Assembly (NCBI RefSeq): GCF_963675635.1
Contig: NZ_OY776488.1
Span: 475,740-539,739 of the forward strand
Origin: an uncultured Pseudodesulfovibrio sp.
GTDB lineage: Bacteria; Desulfobacterota; Desulfovibrionia; Desulfovibrionales; Desulfovibrionaceae
Reading direction: 5' to 3'
DNA: 64,000 nt
Below the pieces are notes generated by a model. The model made no database searches, was not told the origin of the DNA, and worked only from the letters and a program-made list of their open reading frames with translations. Of the stretch, positions 44,048-53,527 are shown piece by piece. The stretch's first letter is position 1, and every line of letters begins with the position of its first letter. A program made the translations under genes and the position numbers.

Positions 44048-45265
44048 GTGACACATATTAAAAAATATTCCCAACTGGTTGAATACATGGACAAGCTCGG
44101 ACTTTTTCATATGGATCTGAGTCTGGATCGTATGGAAAAATTCATGGCTGCGCACGGTGTGTTTGACATACCTGTAGTCCATGTGGTCGGAACTAATGGC
44201 AAAGGTTCTACTTCTGCCTTTTTCGGCTCCATTGCCCGCGCCCATGGTCTCAAAGTGGGGCTTTTCACTTCGCCGCATTTTGTTTCGCCCCGAGAACGGG
44301 TGCAGGTGAACAGATCCATGCTTTCTCGTGAGGTATGGGTGGAACTTGCCAATGTCGTGCTGGCTACACCCGGAGGCGAGGAACTGACGTATTTTGAATT
44401 CCAGACCTGTCTTGCTCTGCTCGCATTCGAGCGGGAGGGGGTGGACGTGGCGGTCATGGAGGCCGGATTGGGTGGTAAATATGACGCCACCAACGTCCTG
44501 GCTCCAGGATTGACCTTGTTTACCCCTATCGGCATGGACCATGAAAAAATGCTTGGTTCGACTTTGGCAGAAATAGCTGCGGATAAAGCCGGTGCCATAC
44601 GTCACGGCGGCGTTGCTCTGACCGGACCGCAGGAGGCAGATGCAATGATGCAGTTGCAGAACCGTGCTCAGGATATTGGGGCACGGTTAATGTACGCCGT
44701 GGATCTGGCTGAACCTGTCCGGGACGTGACTTTGGGGCTCAAGGGTATTCATCAGACCATGAATGCACAGCTTGCCCTGGCCGGGTGGCGTTGGTTTGCA
44801 GCAGGGCACTCCATACGGAGTGAGTCGCAGACTGAAGCATTCGGCATGGAGTCGACTTTTGTGCCGGGACGGTTGCAGACAGTGACCGTTGCCGGACGGG
44901 ATATCATACTCGATGGGGCGCATAACAGTCACGCCCTGACTGCCCTTTCTGCGGCTCTCAACGCCCAGGGTGTTCGCCCTGGTTGCGTTATTTTCGCCTG
45001 CCTGAAGGATAAAGATCTGGCTCCGATGATTCCGTTGGTGCAAGGATTGACCGATGGTCCAATATTTGTCCCGACCATGGTGAGTGAACGGGCGAGAAGT
45101 GCTGATCTGCTGGCTGAATCATTGGGGGACAGAGCGCAGCCTGTGTCGTCGATGAAGTCGGCCCTTGACATGGGTGCGGCTTTGCCTGAGCCGACACTCA
45201 TTTGCGGGTCGTTGTATTTGTTGGCGGAATTCTATAGGTTGTATCCGGAGTTTCTTACAGTCTAA
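44048..45265 (+). CDS. folC: Bifunctional dihydrofolate / folylpolyglutamate synthase
   Basis: Cytoplasmic ligase of about 405 residues that adds glutamate to folates and dihydropteroate. The family hallmarks are FHMDLSLDRMEKF near the start, HVVGTNGKGSTSAFFGSIAR (P-loop), FTSPHFVSPRERVQV, EAGLGGKYDATNV and TPIGMDHEKMLGSTLAEIAADKAG split over the central part, and DGAHNSHAL. GTG 44048 is preferred (AAAAGGATCTCC before it); an ATG at 43967 would add 27 residues not typical of the family. Twelve bases separate it from selA. Confidence 0.93.
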   Translation: MTHIKKYSQLVEYMDKLGLFHMDLSLDRMEKFMAAHGVFDIPVVHVVGTNGKGSTSAFFGSIARAHGLKVGLFTSPHFVSPRERVQVNRSMLSREVWVELANVVLATPGGEELTYFEFQTCLALLAFEREGVDVAVMEAGLGGKYDATNVLAPGLTLFTPIGMDHEKMLGSTLAEIAADKAGAIRHGGVALTGPQEADAMMQLQNRAQDIGARLMYAVDLAEPVRDVTLGLKGIHQTMNAQLALAGWRWFAAGHSIRSESQTEAFGMESTFVPGRLQTVTVAGRDIILDGAHNSHALTALSAALNAQGVRPGCVIFACLKDKDLAPMIPLVQGLTDGPIFVPTMVSERARSADLLAESLGDRAQPVSSMKSALDMGAALPEPTLICGSLYLLAEFYRLYPEFLTV

Positions 45266-45277
45266 CACGAGAAATAC

Positions 45278-46687
45278 ATGAGCCAACTTTTCAGATATCT
45301 GCCGTCCGTGGATCAGGTGCTTTCCTCCTTGGCCTCTGTTGAGGAGTTTCAATCTCTTCCGCGCACCTTGGTCAAGGCGCTGGTTAATGATTTTCTGGAC
45401 ATCTGCCGGGAAGAAATCCGTTCCGCTGTTGTCACTACAGAAAAGCAGTTGAGCCTTGAGGTGTTGCTGCCTCGATTGACCGTATTTGTCCGGGTACAGT
45501 CCCGGCCTCATTTCAGGCGGGTGCTCAACGGTACGGGCGTTGTCATTCACACCAATCTGGGCCGATCTCTTCTTGCCAAGTCTGCCGTCAAGGCTGTGTC
45601 GGATGCGTGCGCCCATTATTCAAATTGTGAATTTGATCTGTCCACCGGGCACCGGGGCAGCCGGTATTCCCATGTGGAGAAGATTCTGTGCGATATTACA
45701 GGGGCAGAGGCGGCATTGGTGGTTAATAACAACGCTGCCGCCGTGTTCATCATGCTGGAAACCCTGGCAAAGGGGCGTGAAGTCATCGTGTCCCGTGGTC
45801 AGCTTGTGGAGATCGGCGGCTCGTTTCGTATCCCTGATGTAATGTCCAAGTCCGGTGCGATCCTGCATGAAGTCGGGGCCACCAACCGAAGTCATGTTCA
45901 TGATTATGAGAATGCCATCAACGACGCAACGGGTGCGCTCATGCGGGTGCATACTTCCAATTTTCGGGTGGTCGGATTCACCAAGGAAGTCACCCTGCCG
46001 GAAATGCGCGAACTTGGTGACAAGTATAATCTGCCGGTTATCGAAGACCTTGGAAGTGGGTCGCTCTATTCATTGCAGGCTGAAGGGTTGCTCGGCGAGC
46101 CCACGGTTCAGCAGACTGTTGCACAGGGTGCGGATGTGGTTTCCTTTTCTGGCGACAAGGTACTTGGCGGTCCCCAGGCGGGGATTATCGTTGGTCGCAA
46201 GGATTACATTGATCGTATCAAGAAGAACCCGATTAACCGGGCCATGCGTATTGACAAGATGACACTGGCTGCCCTTGAGGCGACTTTGCGGCTTTATCTC
46301 GACATGGATGAAGCGAGACGCAAGGTGCCGACCTTAAGAATGATCACTGCTTCCCAGGAAGCTCTCAAGAGCAAGGCGCGTCGACTGGCCGAAGCCATTC
46401 GCACGGCCCTTGGAGAACGGGCGGTGGTTTCCATGAAAAAAGGCGTCTCACGAGTGGGGGGCGGTGCTTTCCCCGAGTATGACCTGCCTGGCACTATGGT
46501 TTCTGTTGGTGTGAATAATATTTTTGTGGGTGATTTGAAGGACGCACTTCTTCAGACCGACCCGCCGTTGGTGGCACGCATCGAGGATGATGAATTCCTT
46601 CTTGATCCGCGTACGTTGACTTCGTCCGAACTCAAGCTGGCTGCTTCCGCTTTGAAGCAGGCGGTGGTTTTCCTGACCGAAAAATAA
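45278..46687 (+). CDS. selA: L-seryl-tRNA(Sec) selenium transferase
   Basis: PLP enzyme of 469 residues that converts seryl-tRNA(Sec) to selenocysteyl-tRNA(Sec) with selenophosphate. VLNGTGVVIHTNLGRSLLA, the EFDLSTGHRGSRYSHVE segment, AALVVNNNAAAVFIML, and VSFSGDKVLGGPQAGIIVGR with the PLP lysine (about residue 294) are all present. Full length. It lies in a folC-selA-aminopeptidase run. selB is 5 kb downstream on the same strand. No tRNA-Sec (selC) was seen in the window. Confidence 0.96.
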   Translation: MSQLFRYLPSVDQVLSSLASVEEFQSLPRTLVKALVNDFLDICREEIRSAVVTTEKQLSLEVLLPRLTVFVRVQSRPHFRRVLNGTGVVIHTNLGRSLLAKSAVKAVSDACAHYSNCEFDLSTGHRGSRYSHVEKILCDITGAEAALVVNNNAAAVFIMLETLAKGREVIVSRGQLVEIGGSFRIPDVMSKSGAILHEVGATNRSHVHDYENAINDATGALMRVHTSNFRVVGFTKEVTLPEMRELGDKYNLPVIEDLGSGSLYSLQAEGLLGEPTVQQTVAQGADVVSFSGDKVLGGPQAGIIVGRKDYIDRIKKNPINRAMRIDKMTLAALEATLRLYLDMDEARRKVPTLRMITASQEALKSKARRLAEAIRTALGERAVVSMKKGVSRVGGGAFPEYDLPGTMVSVGVNNIFVGDLKDALLQTDPPLVARIEDDEFLLDPRTLTSSELKLAASALKQAVVFLTEK

Positions 46688-46696
46688 GGATTTGTC

Positions 46697-48082
46697 ATGA
46701 GCAAGAAAAAGATACTCGAATATGAACCGAAGACCGCGTGGGAAGTATATTCCTCCAAGAAAGATCGCAAGGCCATGGATTCCATGGCGAAGGAGTATGT
46801 GACTTTCCTCAGCGAGTGCAAGACTGAACGTCTTGTTATGGATTATGTGCGGAAAAGAGTGGAAAAAGCAGGGTTTAAGGATGACCTCAAGGCTTCTCTA
46901 GCCTATCGTTTTAACAGGAATAAAACGTGTTTTCTTGCGAGAAAGGGCAAACGACCATTGTCTGAAGGCTTTCGTCTTGTCGGAGCGCATGCAGACTGCC
47001 CGCGTCTTGATTTGAAACAGCGTCCGCTCTATGAAGATACGGATATTTGCCTCGCCAAAACGCATTACTATGGTGGTATCCGCAAGTACCAATGGTTGAC
47101 TATTCCGTTGGCTCTGCATGGTACGGTGGTCAAGAAATCCGGTGAAGAAATCACGGTGTGTATCGGTGAAGATCCCAAAGATCCGGTATTTACTATCACT
47201 GATCTGCTGCCACATCTGGCGGCGAATGAAATGGGAAAAAAAGTCTCTGATGCCTTCGAGGCAGAGAAGTTGAATTTGTATTTTGGCCATTCTCCGGTAG
47301 CCAAAGAGACAAAAGATGAAGACAAGGCCAAAGAGCCGGTCAAGCGCATGGTGCTTGAGTTGCTGAATAAGCGGTACGGCATTGATGAGGCAGATTTTTT
47401 TAGTGCGGAAATGCAGGCAGTTCCGGCTGGTCCTGCACGATTTGTCGGTCTGGATGAAGCCACCATCGGTGGCTATGGTCAAGATGACCGTTCCAGTGTC
47501 TTCTGCGCCCTTGAAGCGATGCTTGCCGAAGAAGAGCCTGAATATGCGCAGATTGTCCTGTTTTGGGATAAGGAAGAGATCGGCTCCGAGGGAGCAACTG
47601 GTGCGAAATCGTATTTCTTTGAGTACTGCATGGAAGAGTTGGCTGAAGCGTGGGAGCCTGGCGCACGGCTGTCTTCTATCTTTATGAACGGCTCAGTATT
47701 GTCAGCAGATGTTTCTGCGGCTATGGACCCGGATCATAAGGATGTCTATGAACCGCTCAACGCCGCTCGTTTGGGGTATGGCCCTTGCTTTAACAAGTTT
47801 ACCGGCCATCGAGGTAAGGTCGGGGCCAACGATGCCCATCCGGATTATATCGGCTGGCTCAGGCGTATTCTCGATGATGCTGGTATTCCGTGGCATATGT
47901 CCGAGCTTGGCAAGGTGGATGTTGGCGGTGGTGGTACTGTTGCCAAATTCCTTGCCGTGTATGGTATGGATGTCATCGACGTCGGCGTACCCGTCCTGTC
48001 CATGCATTCGCCTTTCGAGTTGGCTTCCAAAGCGGATATCTATGCCTGCACTCTGGCATTCAGGGAATTCCTTAAACAATAG
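46697..48082 (+). CDS. M18 family aminopeptidase
   Basis: Zinc metallopeptidase of 461 residues that removes N-terminal residues from peptides in the cytoplasm. GAHADCPRLDLKQRPLYED contains the first metal histidine; GYGQDDRSSVFCALEAM holds the bridging aspartate; FWDKEEIGSEGATGAKS holds the catalytic glutamate; VPVLSMHSPFELASKADIY near the end holds the last metal ligand. Family members prefer acidic residues or are broad. It starts nine bases after selA and a terminator follows. Confidence 0.93.
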   Translation: MSKKKILEYEPKTAWEVYSSKKDRKAMDSMAKEYVTFLSECKTERLVMDYVRKRVEKAGFKDDLKASLAYRFNRNKTCFLARKGKRPLSEGFRLVGAHADCPRLDLKQRPLYEDTDICLAKTHYYGGIRKYQWLTIPLALHGTVVKKSGEEITVCIGEDPKDPVFTITDLLPHLAANEMGKKVSDAFEAEKLNLYFGHSPVAKETKDEDKAKEPVKRMVLELLNKRYGIDEADFFSAEMQAVPAGPARFVGLDEATIGGYGQDDRSSVFCALEAMLAEEEPEYAQIVLFWDKEEIGSEGATGAKSYFFEYCMEELAEAWEPGARLSSIFMNGSVLSADVSAAMDPDHKDVYEPLNAARLGYGPCFNKFTGHRGKVGANDAHPDYIGWLRRILDDAGIPWHMSELGKVDVGGGGTVAKFLAVYGMDVIDVGVPVLSMHSPFELASKADIYACTLAFREFLKQ

Positions 48083-48103
48083 TTCGCTATAACCATAGTA
48101 AAT

Positions 48104-48140
48104 AAAAAGGGTACAGACTGATTGTCTGCACCCTTTTTTT
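48104..48140. terminator. Bidirectional terminator after the M18 gene
   Basis: AAAAAGGGTACAGAC and GTCTGCACCCTTTTTTT form a stem with one mismatch, A-rich on one side and T-rich on the other, serving the convergent aminopeptidase and Sel1 genes. Confidence 0.9.
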
Positions 48141-48155
48141 CGATTTCTTCCGGTA

Positions 48156-48713
48156 TTAATCCGCGTACAGGGCTTCGAGTCCTTTAAGGGTCAGGAGCTC
48201 TTTTTTTACGGGAAACCCGAATTCCTTGGCGTTGTTCATCCACATCCGTGCCCGCCGAAGATCTTTTTCCACGCCGACACCTGCTGCGTATAAATGCCCC
48301 ATGTAGTACATGGCGACATCATTTTTCGCGACACCGGCTCTGTATATAAGAGAGGCTCCCCTGGCTGCGTCAGTCGGAACATTATCTCCGTAAACGTAAA
48401 ACAGGCCAAGCAGGAGTAATGCGTCCTTCTGTTCCTGAGCACATGCCTGTTCAAGGAGTTGCAAGGTTTTCGCCATGTCCTTGTCCACACCTTTGCCTTC
48501 CATATACATGGTGGCCAGAGCGTATTTGGCGTCAGCATTGTCGTTGCGTGACGCTTCACCGTATTTGGCAATAGCGGTAGTGTAGTCTTTTTTCAGGTAT
48601 GCCTTGGTCCCCTGCCGTTCGGGAATTTGATTGATCATTTTTTCAGCAACGCAACCGACAGACAGGAAAACAAGCAGTAAGAGGATGAGGCTTAATTTGA
48701 GAAAATGGCTCAT
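48156..48713 (-). CDS. Sel1-repeat lipoprotein (copy 1)
   Basis: Predicted lipoprotein of 185 residues. The signal sequence SHFLKLSLILLLLVFLSVGC has a lipobox-like end with cysteine near residue 21. The rest is TPR/Sel1-like: AKYALATMYMEGKGVDKDM, ALLLLGLFYVYGDNVPTDAA, VAMYYMGHLYAAGVGVEKDL. AGGAAG supports ATG 48713. It is about half identical by eye to the product of 49881-50432 and is followed upstream by a FecR-domain gene, repeating the same pair. Such repeats mediate protein contacts, so it may be an envelope partner of the FecR-domain protein. Confidence 0.87.
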   Translation of the reverse strand: MSHFLKLSLILLLLVFLSVGCVAEKMINQIPERQGTKAYLKKDYTTAIAKYGEASRNDNADAKYALATMYMEGKGVDKDMAKTLQLLEQACAQEQKDALLLLGLFYVYGDNVPTDAARGASLIYRAGVAKNDVAMYYMGHLYAAGVGVEKDLRRARMWMNNAKEFGFPVKKELLTLKGLEALYAD

Positions 48714-48773
48714 GGTACGCTTCCTTTCCTGGCATGAGGTCTTCATGCCGAAAACCGTTCTTCATTTTTTATG

Positions 48774-49733
48774 TTATGGGCTTGTAGGACCGCCCGTAGG
48801 TCCACCATCGACTCCACCTCCACCTCCGCTGACGCCTGTGTTTTCACTTCCACCCAGACTCGTGTCAGCTTGCGTTTTGCCGTCACGTTCGCTTTCGGCG
48901 TTGCTGAGACCTCGTTCGAGAACGGCAATCCTGCGGAGTTGATCGTAGTCTGGTCGGATATTCAGTCCACCTATTTGATTTTTTTCAGCATTTAGAAGGC
49001 TCTCGAATCCGTCAACTTTGAGGTTTAAGTCAGATTTGGAACCATACGGGCCATATTCTCCCAGACTGGTCATGGGTGCCACCTTGATGACTTTGTCGCG
49101 GACTTCTGCTGGGATGGGAAAGGGCGGTGAGAGGGGGCGACCTAGTTCAATGATGGTCATGAGACCTGCCTCGGACATTGAGATACTATTAATTTCTGAG
49201 GTGACGACCACTGTGTGTTCGGTATCAATGTCGAAAACACCAATGCTTTCCCGTTGATTTTCGACAATCGCAAAAGGCTCGGTGCCTCGAATGCCTATGG
49301 AGGTCATGGGGGTTGTCAGAGTAAAGGCTTCAGGATTCTGTTTGACGATCTGGCCTGTGACAAAACGAAATGTTCCCTTGCCCATCGTGAAAAGAAGTTT
49401 TGAAATGGATGCGTCTTCGGAGAAAATGTAATCGTCCAGAGAAAGGGTTGATTCGGCTCCTTGCGAATAAACAGTGGCATCAGTGAAACGGATTTCCACG
49501 TTGCCGGTTTTCCCGGTGACAATGGTTTCATTCCTGAAAACCGGGCTCTTCAATTCCAGCTTTCTGGGCTCACTGCCTGGGGGTTCGGCTGAAACAAACC
49601 CCATGATATGGATTACTTCGCCTATGGGAAAAGGATGTCCTGAAGATTCGGCAGCCAGTGACTGGCTAGGAAGCAGGCAGACAGCCGAGAATAACAGCAC
49701 CATAATGCAAAGGTTGATTTTCATGTGTGTCAT
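48774..49733 (-). CDS. FecR-domain periplasmic protein (copy 1), glycine-rich tail
   Basis: Secreted protein of about 319 residues. A signal peptide (MKINLCIMVLLFSAVCLLPS to SLAAES) precedes a FecR-type beta domain: GEVIHIMGFVSAEP, NVEIRFTDATVYSQGAESTL, LFTMGKGTFRFVTGQIVKQN, AFTLTTPMTSIGIRGTEPFA. The C-terminus is helical and then rich in glycine (GGSENTGVSGGGGGVDGG). ATG 49733 has GGAG nine bases before it; start could also be 49724. It lies 60 bases upstream of its Sel1 partner in the same operon. Confidence 0.85.
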   Translation of the reverse strand: MTHMKINLCIMVLLFSAVCLLPSQSLAAESSGHPFPIGEVIHIMGFVSAEPPGSEPRKLELKSPVFRNETIVTGKTGNVEIRFTDATVYSQGAESTLSLDDYIFSEDASISKLLFTMGKGTFRFVTGQIVKQNPEAFTLTTPMTSIGIRGTEPFAIVENQRESIGVFDIDTEHTVVVTSEINSISMSEAGLMTIIELGRPLSPPFPIPAEVRDKVIKVAPMTSLGEYGPYGSKSDLNLKVDGFESLLNAEKNQIGGLNIRPDYDQLRRIAVLERGLSNAESERDGKTQADTSLGGSENTGVSGGGGGVDGGPTGGPTSP

Positions 49734-49824
49734 GAAACACAACTCCGCAGATTGAGTATTTTTACTTATGGGTAAAATATATCATCTTGAATGTGTGAAA
49801 CAATTATAAAACCATGACATGAAA

Positions 49825-49859
49825 ATAAAAAGGGTACAGTTTCTTTCCCTGTACCCCTT
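49825..49859 (-). terminator. Terminator of the second Sel1/FecR pair
   Basis: AAGGGGTACAG and CTGTACCCTTTTT form the stem on the minus strand with a T-rich end, 22 bases past the Sel1 stop. Confidence 0.8.
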
Positions 49860-49880
49860 CATGACTGAAGTTGAGTCTGA

Positions 49881-50432
49881 TCAGTTTGTATACTGGGTGG
49901 CAAGGCCTGCTTCTGTAAGTTGTTCGTCTTTGACCGGGAAACCGGAGTCTTTGGCTTTTTCCATCCAATACAGAGCTGTGGGCAGGTCTTTGGCTACACC
50001 CAGACCGGCAGCATACAGGTTGCCGAGGTAGTACATGGCAACATCGTTGCCATTTTCAGCGGATGATTTGATCCATTCGGCTCCTTTGACCGGATCTTGC
50101 TGGACGCCGTCGCCATAAATATAGAACAGGCCAAGCATGAGTTGGGCATCTTCCTGGTCCTGTGCGGAAGCTTGCTGCAACAGGTCCGCGGCCTTGGTCA
50201 TGTTTTCTTGAACCCCTTGTCCTTCGGCGTACATGACGGCCAGGTGATACAGGGCTGCTGTGCTGCCGTTATCGGCCGCTTCTGAGTATTGTTCAAAAGC
50301 ATTTACATAGTCCTGTTGTTGGTATGATTTGTCCCCTCTGCGTTCGGCCATTTGAGCTGTGACAACGCATCCCGTCGAGAAAACGGCGATCATAGCCAGG
50401 ATTAGTGCTTTTTGTATGAATCGTATTTTCAT
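49881..50432 (-). CDS. Sel1-repeat lipoprotein (copy 2)
   Basis: Lipoprotein of 183 residues. The signal sequence ends LAMIAVFSTGC, a good lipobox with cysteine near residue 22. Sel1/TPR units follow: ALYHLAVMYAEGQGVQENM, AQLMLGLFYIYGDGVQQDP, VAMYYLGNLYAAGLGVAKDL. Both copies end with a short segment ending in a VKDEQLTEAGL / VKKELLTLKGL pattern. It is the downstream partner of the FecR-domain gene at 50490. Confidence 0.88.
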   Translation of the reverse strand: MKIRFIQKALILAMIAVFSTGCVVTAQMAERRGDKSYQQQDYVNAFEQYSEAADNGSTAALYHLAVMYAEGQGVQENMTKAADLLQQASAQDQEDAQLMLGLFYIYGDGVQQDPVKGAEWIKSSAENGNDVAMYYLGNLYAAGLGVAKDLPTALYWMEKAKDSGFPVKDEQLTEAGLATQYTN

Positions 50433-50489
50433 CTTTTTATCCTTGTCTTCGAATGATGTCTGGAACGTGTGCGTGACTATATGCGGGGG

Positions 50490-51374
50490 CTAGTGACCGC
50501 CACCGCCACCGCCACCGCCGAGGTCGCCGGTAGTGTCGCCACTGTCGTGGTTACTTTCCGATGTCTCAAGACTGGTTTTCTGAACTTTAAGTCTGTGGAG
50601 CTTTGCGTAATCAGGCTTGTCGTCCAGACTGCCGAGACTGCCTTTGTTCCGCTCGATTTGCTGTTTGAAAGACTCTATCTTGCGTTCGATATCCTTGCTG
50701 GAAACGTCAGCATTGCCAAGTTCGCCCTGAGAAGTCATGGGAGCTTCTTTCACGACTTTGTTGATGGTTTCTTGCGAGACGGGAGTCGGGTCGGATATGG
50801 CGCCGGTCATTGGGTCGACACTGACGGAAGTCCGTGGTGTGTCAAGGGACTTGTTGCCGACGGTCATGGTGTGCCCTTTGCTGAGCTTTGTGTTGCCGAT
50901 TTCTTCCTTTTGCGGAGTGACGACGGCGAATACTTCAGTGCCTCGAATGCCGATGGTTGTAGTCGGTGTCTGGAGTGCAAATGCGTCTGGGTTCGTCTTG
51001 ACGATCTGTCCCGTTACATACCTGAATGTTCCCTTGCCCATGCTGAAGAGAAGTCGTGAGGCTGATTTTTCCTCTGAATAAACGAAGTCATCAAGTGAAA
51101 TACGGGCTTCCGGCCCTTGTGAGTAAATCGACTCGTCTTTGAAGAGTATTTCGACAGTGCTTTTGATGCCGGTAACGATAACATCCTGAGTAATGATCTG
51201 TTCGTTCAGTTCAAGCTGTCGGACGGTGCCGTCAGGCTGTTCCGCGACAACTGACCCGATCATTGAAACAACTTCTCCGATTGGCGTCCCAGCTGCAAAA
51301 GCCGCAAATTGAGTCATACAGATGGATAGAATCGTCAGCATCGTGGTCCGTATAAGTTTTTCTGCAATGCGCAT
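50490..51374 (-). CDS. FecR-domain periplasmic protein (copy 2), polyglycine tail
   Basis: Secreted protein of 294 residues. A signal peptide (LIRTTMLTILSICMTQFAAF to AAG) precedes the same FecR-type domain as the neighbouring copy: GEVVSMIGSVVAEQ, VEILFKDESIYSQGPEARI, LFSMGKGTFRYVTGQIVKTN, AFALQTPTTTIGIRGTEVFA. It ends GDLGGGGGGGGH, a polyglycine tail like that of copy 1. FecR domains often act as periplasmic partners in signalling or scaffold binding; no sigma factor or TonB receptor is nearby, so classical FecIRA control is unlikely. Confidence 0.87.
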   Translation of the reverse strand: MRIAEKLIRTTMLTILSICMTQFAAFAAGTPIGEVVSMIGSVVAEQPDGTVRQLELNEQIITQDVIVTGIKSTVEILFKDESIYSQGPEARISLDDFVYSEEKSASRLLFSMGKGTFRYVTGQIVKTNPDAFALQTPTTTIGIRGTEVFAVVTPQKEEIGNTKLSKGHTMTVGNKSLDTPRTSVSVDPMTGAISDPTPVSQETINKVVKEAPMTSQGELGNADVSSKDIERKIESFKQQIERNKGSLGSLDDKPDYAKLHRLKVQKTSLETSESNHDSGDTTGDLGGGGGGGGH

Positions 51375-51588
51375 TCGTTTTCCCTCTCACAAAACTAAAA
51401 TTAGATATGGAATGTGTTTACATGGTATTGTGGATTATGGTCAACGTTTTTGAAAGGCAGGGTGTTGTTGCCGTATGACTCGGTGTCAAACCAGGATGCT
51501 TTTGCTGCATGCTTGTGGCTTGGTCCATTTTTCCCTATCATCTGAATTTCAATCATAAATAAGAACAGATATTCAAGGATTAGCATAT

Positions 51589-53496
51589 ATGCCCGTTATC
51601 ATGGGAACAGCCGGTCACATCGACCACGGAAAGACAACGCTCATCAAGGCTCTCACTGGTATCGATTGTGATCGGTTATCTGAGGAAAAGAAACGTGGAA
51701 TCACCATTGAACTCGGTTTTGCCTTTCTCGATCTAGGAGAGGGGAATCGGCTCGGCATCGTGGATGTTCCGGGTCATGAGAAGTTCGTGAAGAACATGGT
51801 GGCCGGTGCCGCCGGTATTGATTTTGTGGTTTTGGTCATTGCCGCAGACGAAGGTATCATGCCTCAGACACGCGAGCATCTGGAAATTTGTCAGTTGCTT
51901 GGGGTGACCACCGGTGTGGTTGTTTTGACCAAGACCGATATGGTCGATGCCGAGTGGCTCGACATGGTGCGAGAAGAGGTCGCTTCCTATCTTGAACCGA
52001 CCTTTCTTGCCGGTGCGCCGGTGATTCCCGTCTCTGCGCATACGGGTGAAGGTCTTGAAGCGCTCAAAGATCAGCTGCGTGTCCTGATGGCCGAATTCAA
52101 GCCGCGACGGCGCTCTGATCTTTTTCGTTTGCCTGTGGACCGTGTGTTTACCATGAAAGGGCACGGTACCGTCGTTACCGGGACCATGGTTTCAGGGGCC
52201 ATTTCTGTGGGGGAAGATGTGCTTCTTTATCCCGGCGGTGCCGCCACCAAAGTACGAAGCCTGCAATCTCATGGAGAGACTGTGGAGACTGCACAGGCCG
52301 GACGGAGGACTGCTATCAACCTGCACGGGCTGGAAGTGGACGACATCAGGCGGGGAGACGTGCTGGCCCGTCCCGGCTCATTGTTTCCATCAGACGTTTG
52401 GGATATAGAGCTGACCGTTCTCGATTCCTCACATTTGCCTCTCAAACATCGAAAGGAAATACATTTCCATCATGGCGCGCGTGAGGTGCTGGCACGTGTC
52501 CACCTGCTGGATAGAGAAGACCTGAAACCAGGTGAAACCTGTGTCTGTCAGGTTCGGTTCTCTGAACCATTGGCCGCAGTATATGGAGATCGTGTTGTAA
52601 TGCGCTCCTTTTCCCCTCTCAGGGCTTTTGCGGGCGGTCGGGTTATAGGGCCGGTCGGACACAAGGTAAAACGGTTCTCGGGCAAGGTGGAGCTTATGCA
52701 GCAACTTGCTGCCGAGCTTCCTGAAAAGGTGGTCTCTGCACAACTGGAGCTGACTGGTCCGGCCGGGTTGACCTTTGCCGAGCTGTTGATCATGACTAAT
52801 CTTGAGACCAAGGGGCTTGAGAAAATCTTGGGCATGCTGGGTGGTCAACAGAAGGCTGTCTTGTTCGACAAGGAAACACGCCGTTATGCCGGTGGAGATC
52901 TTGCTGCCTCACTGGGGGAAAGCCTTCTTGCCTTTCTGAAGGCTTTCCACGCAAGAGATTCCATGAAACCCGGCGTACAGCGCGGTGAACTGGCGTCGTC
53001 GTGGGGCAGGGATTTGCCGTCAAAGCTGTTTCATTTCGTAGTGGAGCGGGCACTCAAGGCCGGCGATGTCGTTGCCGAGCAGGAACTGCTCAAACTCAAG
53101 GGACATAAAGTTTCTCTGGCTTCGGATCAGCGGAAAGTGCGTGAGAGGATACTCGACGCTTACGTCAAGGGGGGCAGTACCCCTCCGAATCTCAAGGACG
53201 TTCTTGGTCCGCTCGGCATGGATTTCAAGCAGGCTGCCGGTGTTTTGAAGTTGCTGCAGGAACAAGGTGAACTGGTACGTCTTTCAGGCGATATGTACTA
53301 TCACAAGGCTGTGCTGGACAAGATTCAGGATAGGATCGTTTCCTTCTTTGTCGACAAGAAGGAGATGTCCGCTCCTGACTGTAAGGAAATCACCGGGTTG
53401 TCGCGCAAGTATCTTATTCCAATCCTGGAATATTTCGACAAGGAAAAGTTGACGGTTCGCGTCGGAGACGTGCGTCATCTCCGGAAACGTTCTTGA
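51589..53496 (+). CDS. selB: Selenocysteine-specific elongation factor
   Basis: GTPase of 635 residues that delivers selenocysteyl-tRNA to UGA codons next to a SECIS hairpin. G motifs: [19 protein letters not shown] (residues 6-24), [12 protein letters not shown], and LTKTDMVD for guanine recognition. EF-Tu-like domains 2 and 3 follow, then four winged-helix modules at the C-terminus for mRNA binding (e.g. [20 protein letters not shown]). Full length. It is separated from selA by the M18 gene and the Sel1/FecR module. Confidence 0.96.
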   Translation: MPVIMGTAGHIDHGKTTLIKALTGIDCDRLSEEKKRGITIELGFAFLDLGEGNRLGIVDVPGHEKFVKNMVAGAAGIDFVVLVIAADEGIMPQTREHLEICQLLGVTTGVVVLTKTDMVDAEWLDMVREEVASYLEPTFLAGAPVIPVSAHTGEGLEALKDQLRVLMAEFKPRRRSDLFRLPVDRVFTMKGHGTVVTGTMVSGAISVGEDVLLYPGGAATKVRSLQSHGETVETAQAGRRTAINLHGLEVDDIRRGDVLARPGSLFPSDVWDIELTVLDSSHLPLKHRKEIHFHHGAREVLARVHLLDREDLKPGETCVCQVRFSEPLAAVYGDRVVMRSFSPLRAFAGGRVIGPVGHKVKRFSGKVELMQQLAAELPEKVVSAQLELTGPAGLTFAELLIMTNLETKGLEKILGMLGGQQKAVLFDKETRRYAGGDLAASLGESLLAFLKAFHARDSMKPGVQRGELASSWGRDLPSKLFHFVVERALKAGDVVAEQELLKLKGHKVSLASDQRKVRERILDAYVKGGSTPPNLKDVLGPLGMDFKQAAGVLKLLQEQGELVRLSGDMYYHKAVLDKIQDRIVSFFVDKKEMSAPDCKEITGLSRKYLIPILEYFDKEKLTVRVGDVRHLRKRS

Positions 53497-53527
53497 CACG
53501 GGGCAACAGTCCCTTTAGGCCATTCTC

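Noticed and set aside
45278-53496. Search for a tRNA-Sec gene or SECIS-bearing selenoprotein near selA/selB
   Set aside because: No long tRNA with anticodon TCA and no in-frame TGA within a known selenoprotein motif was seen in the window.
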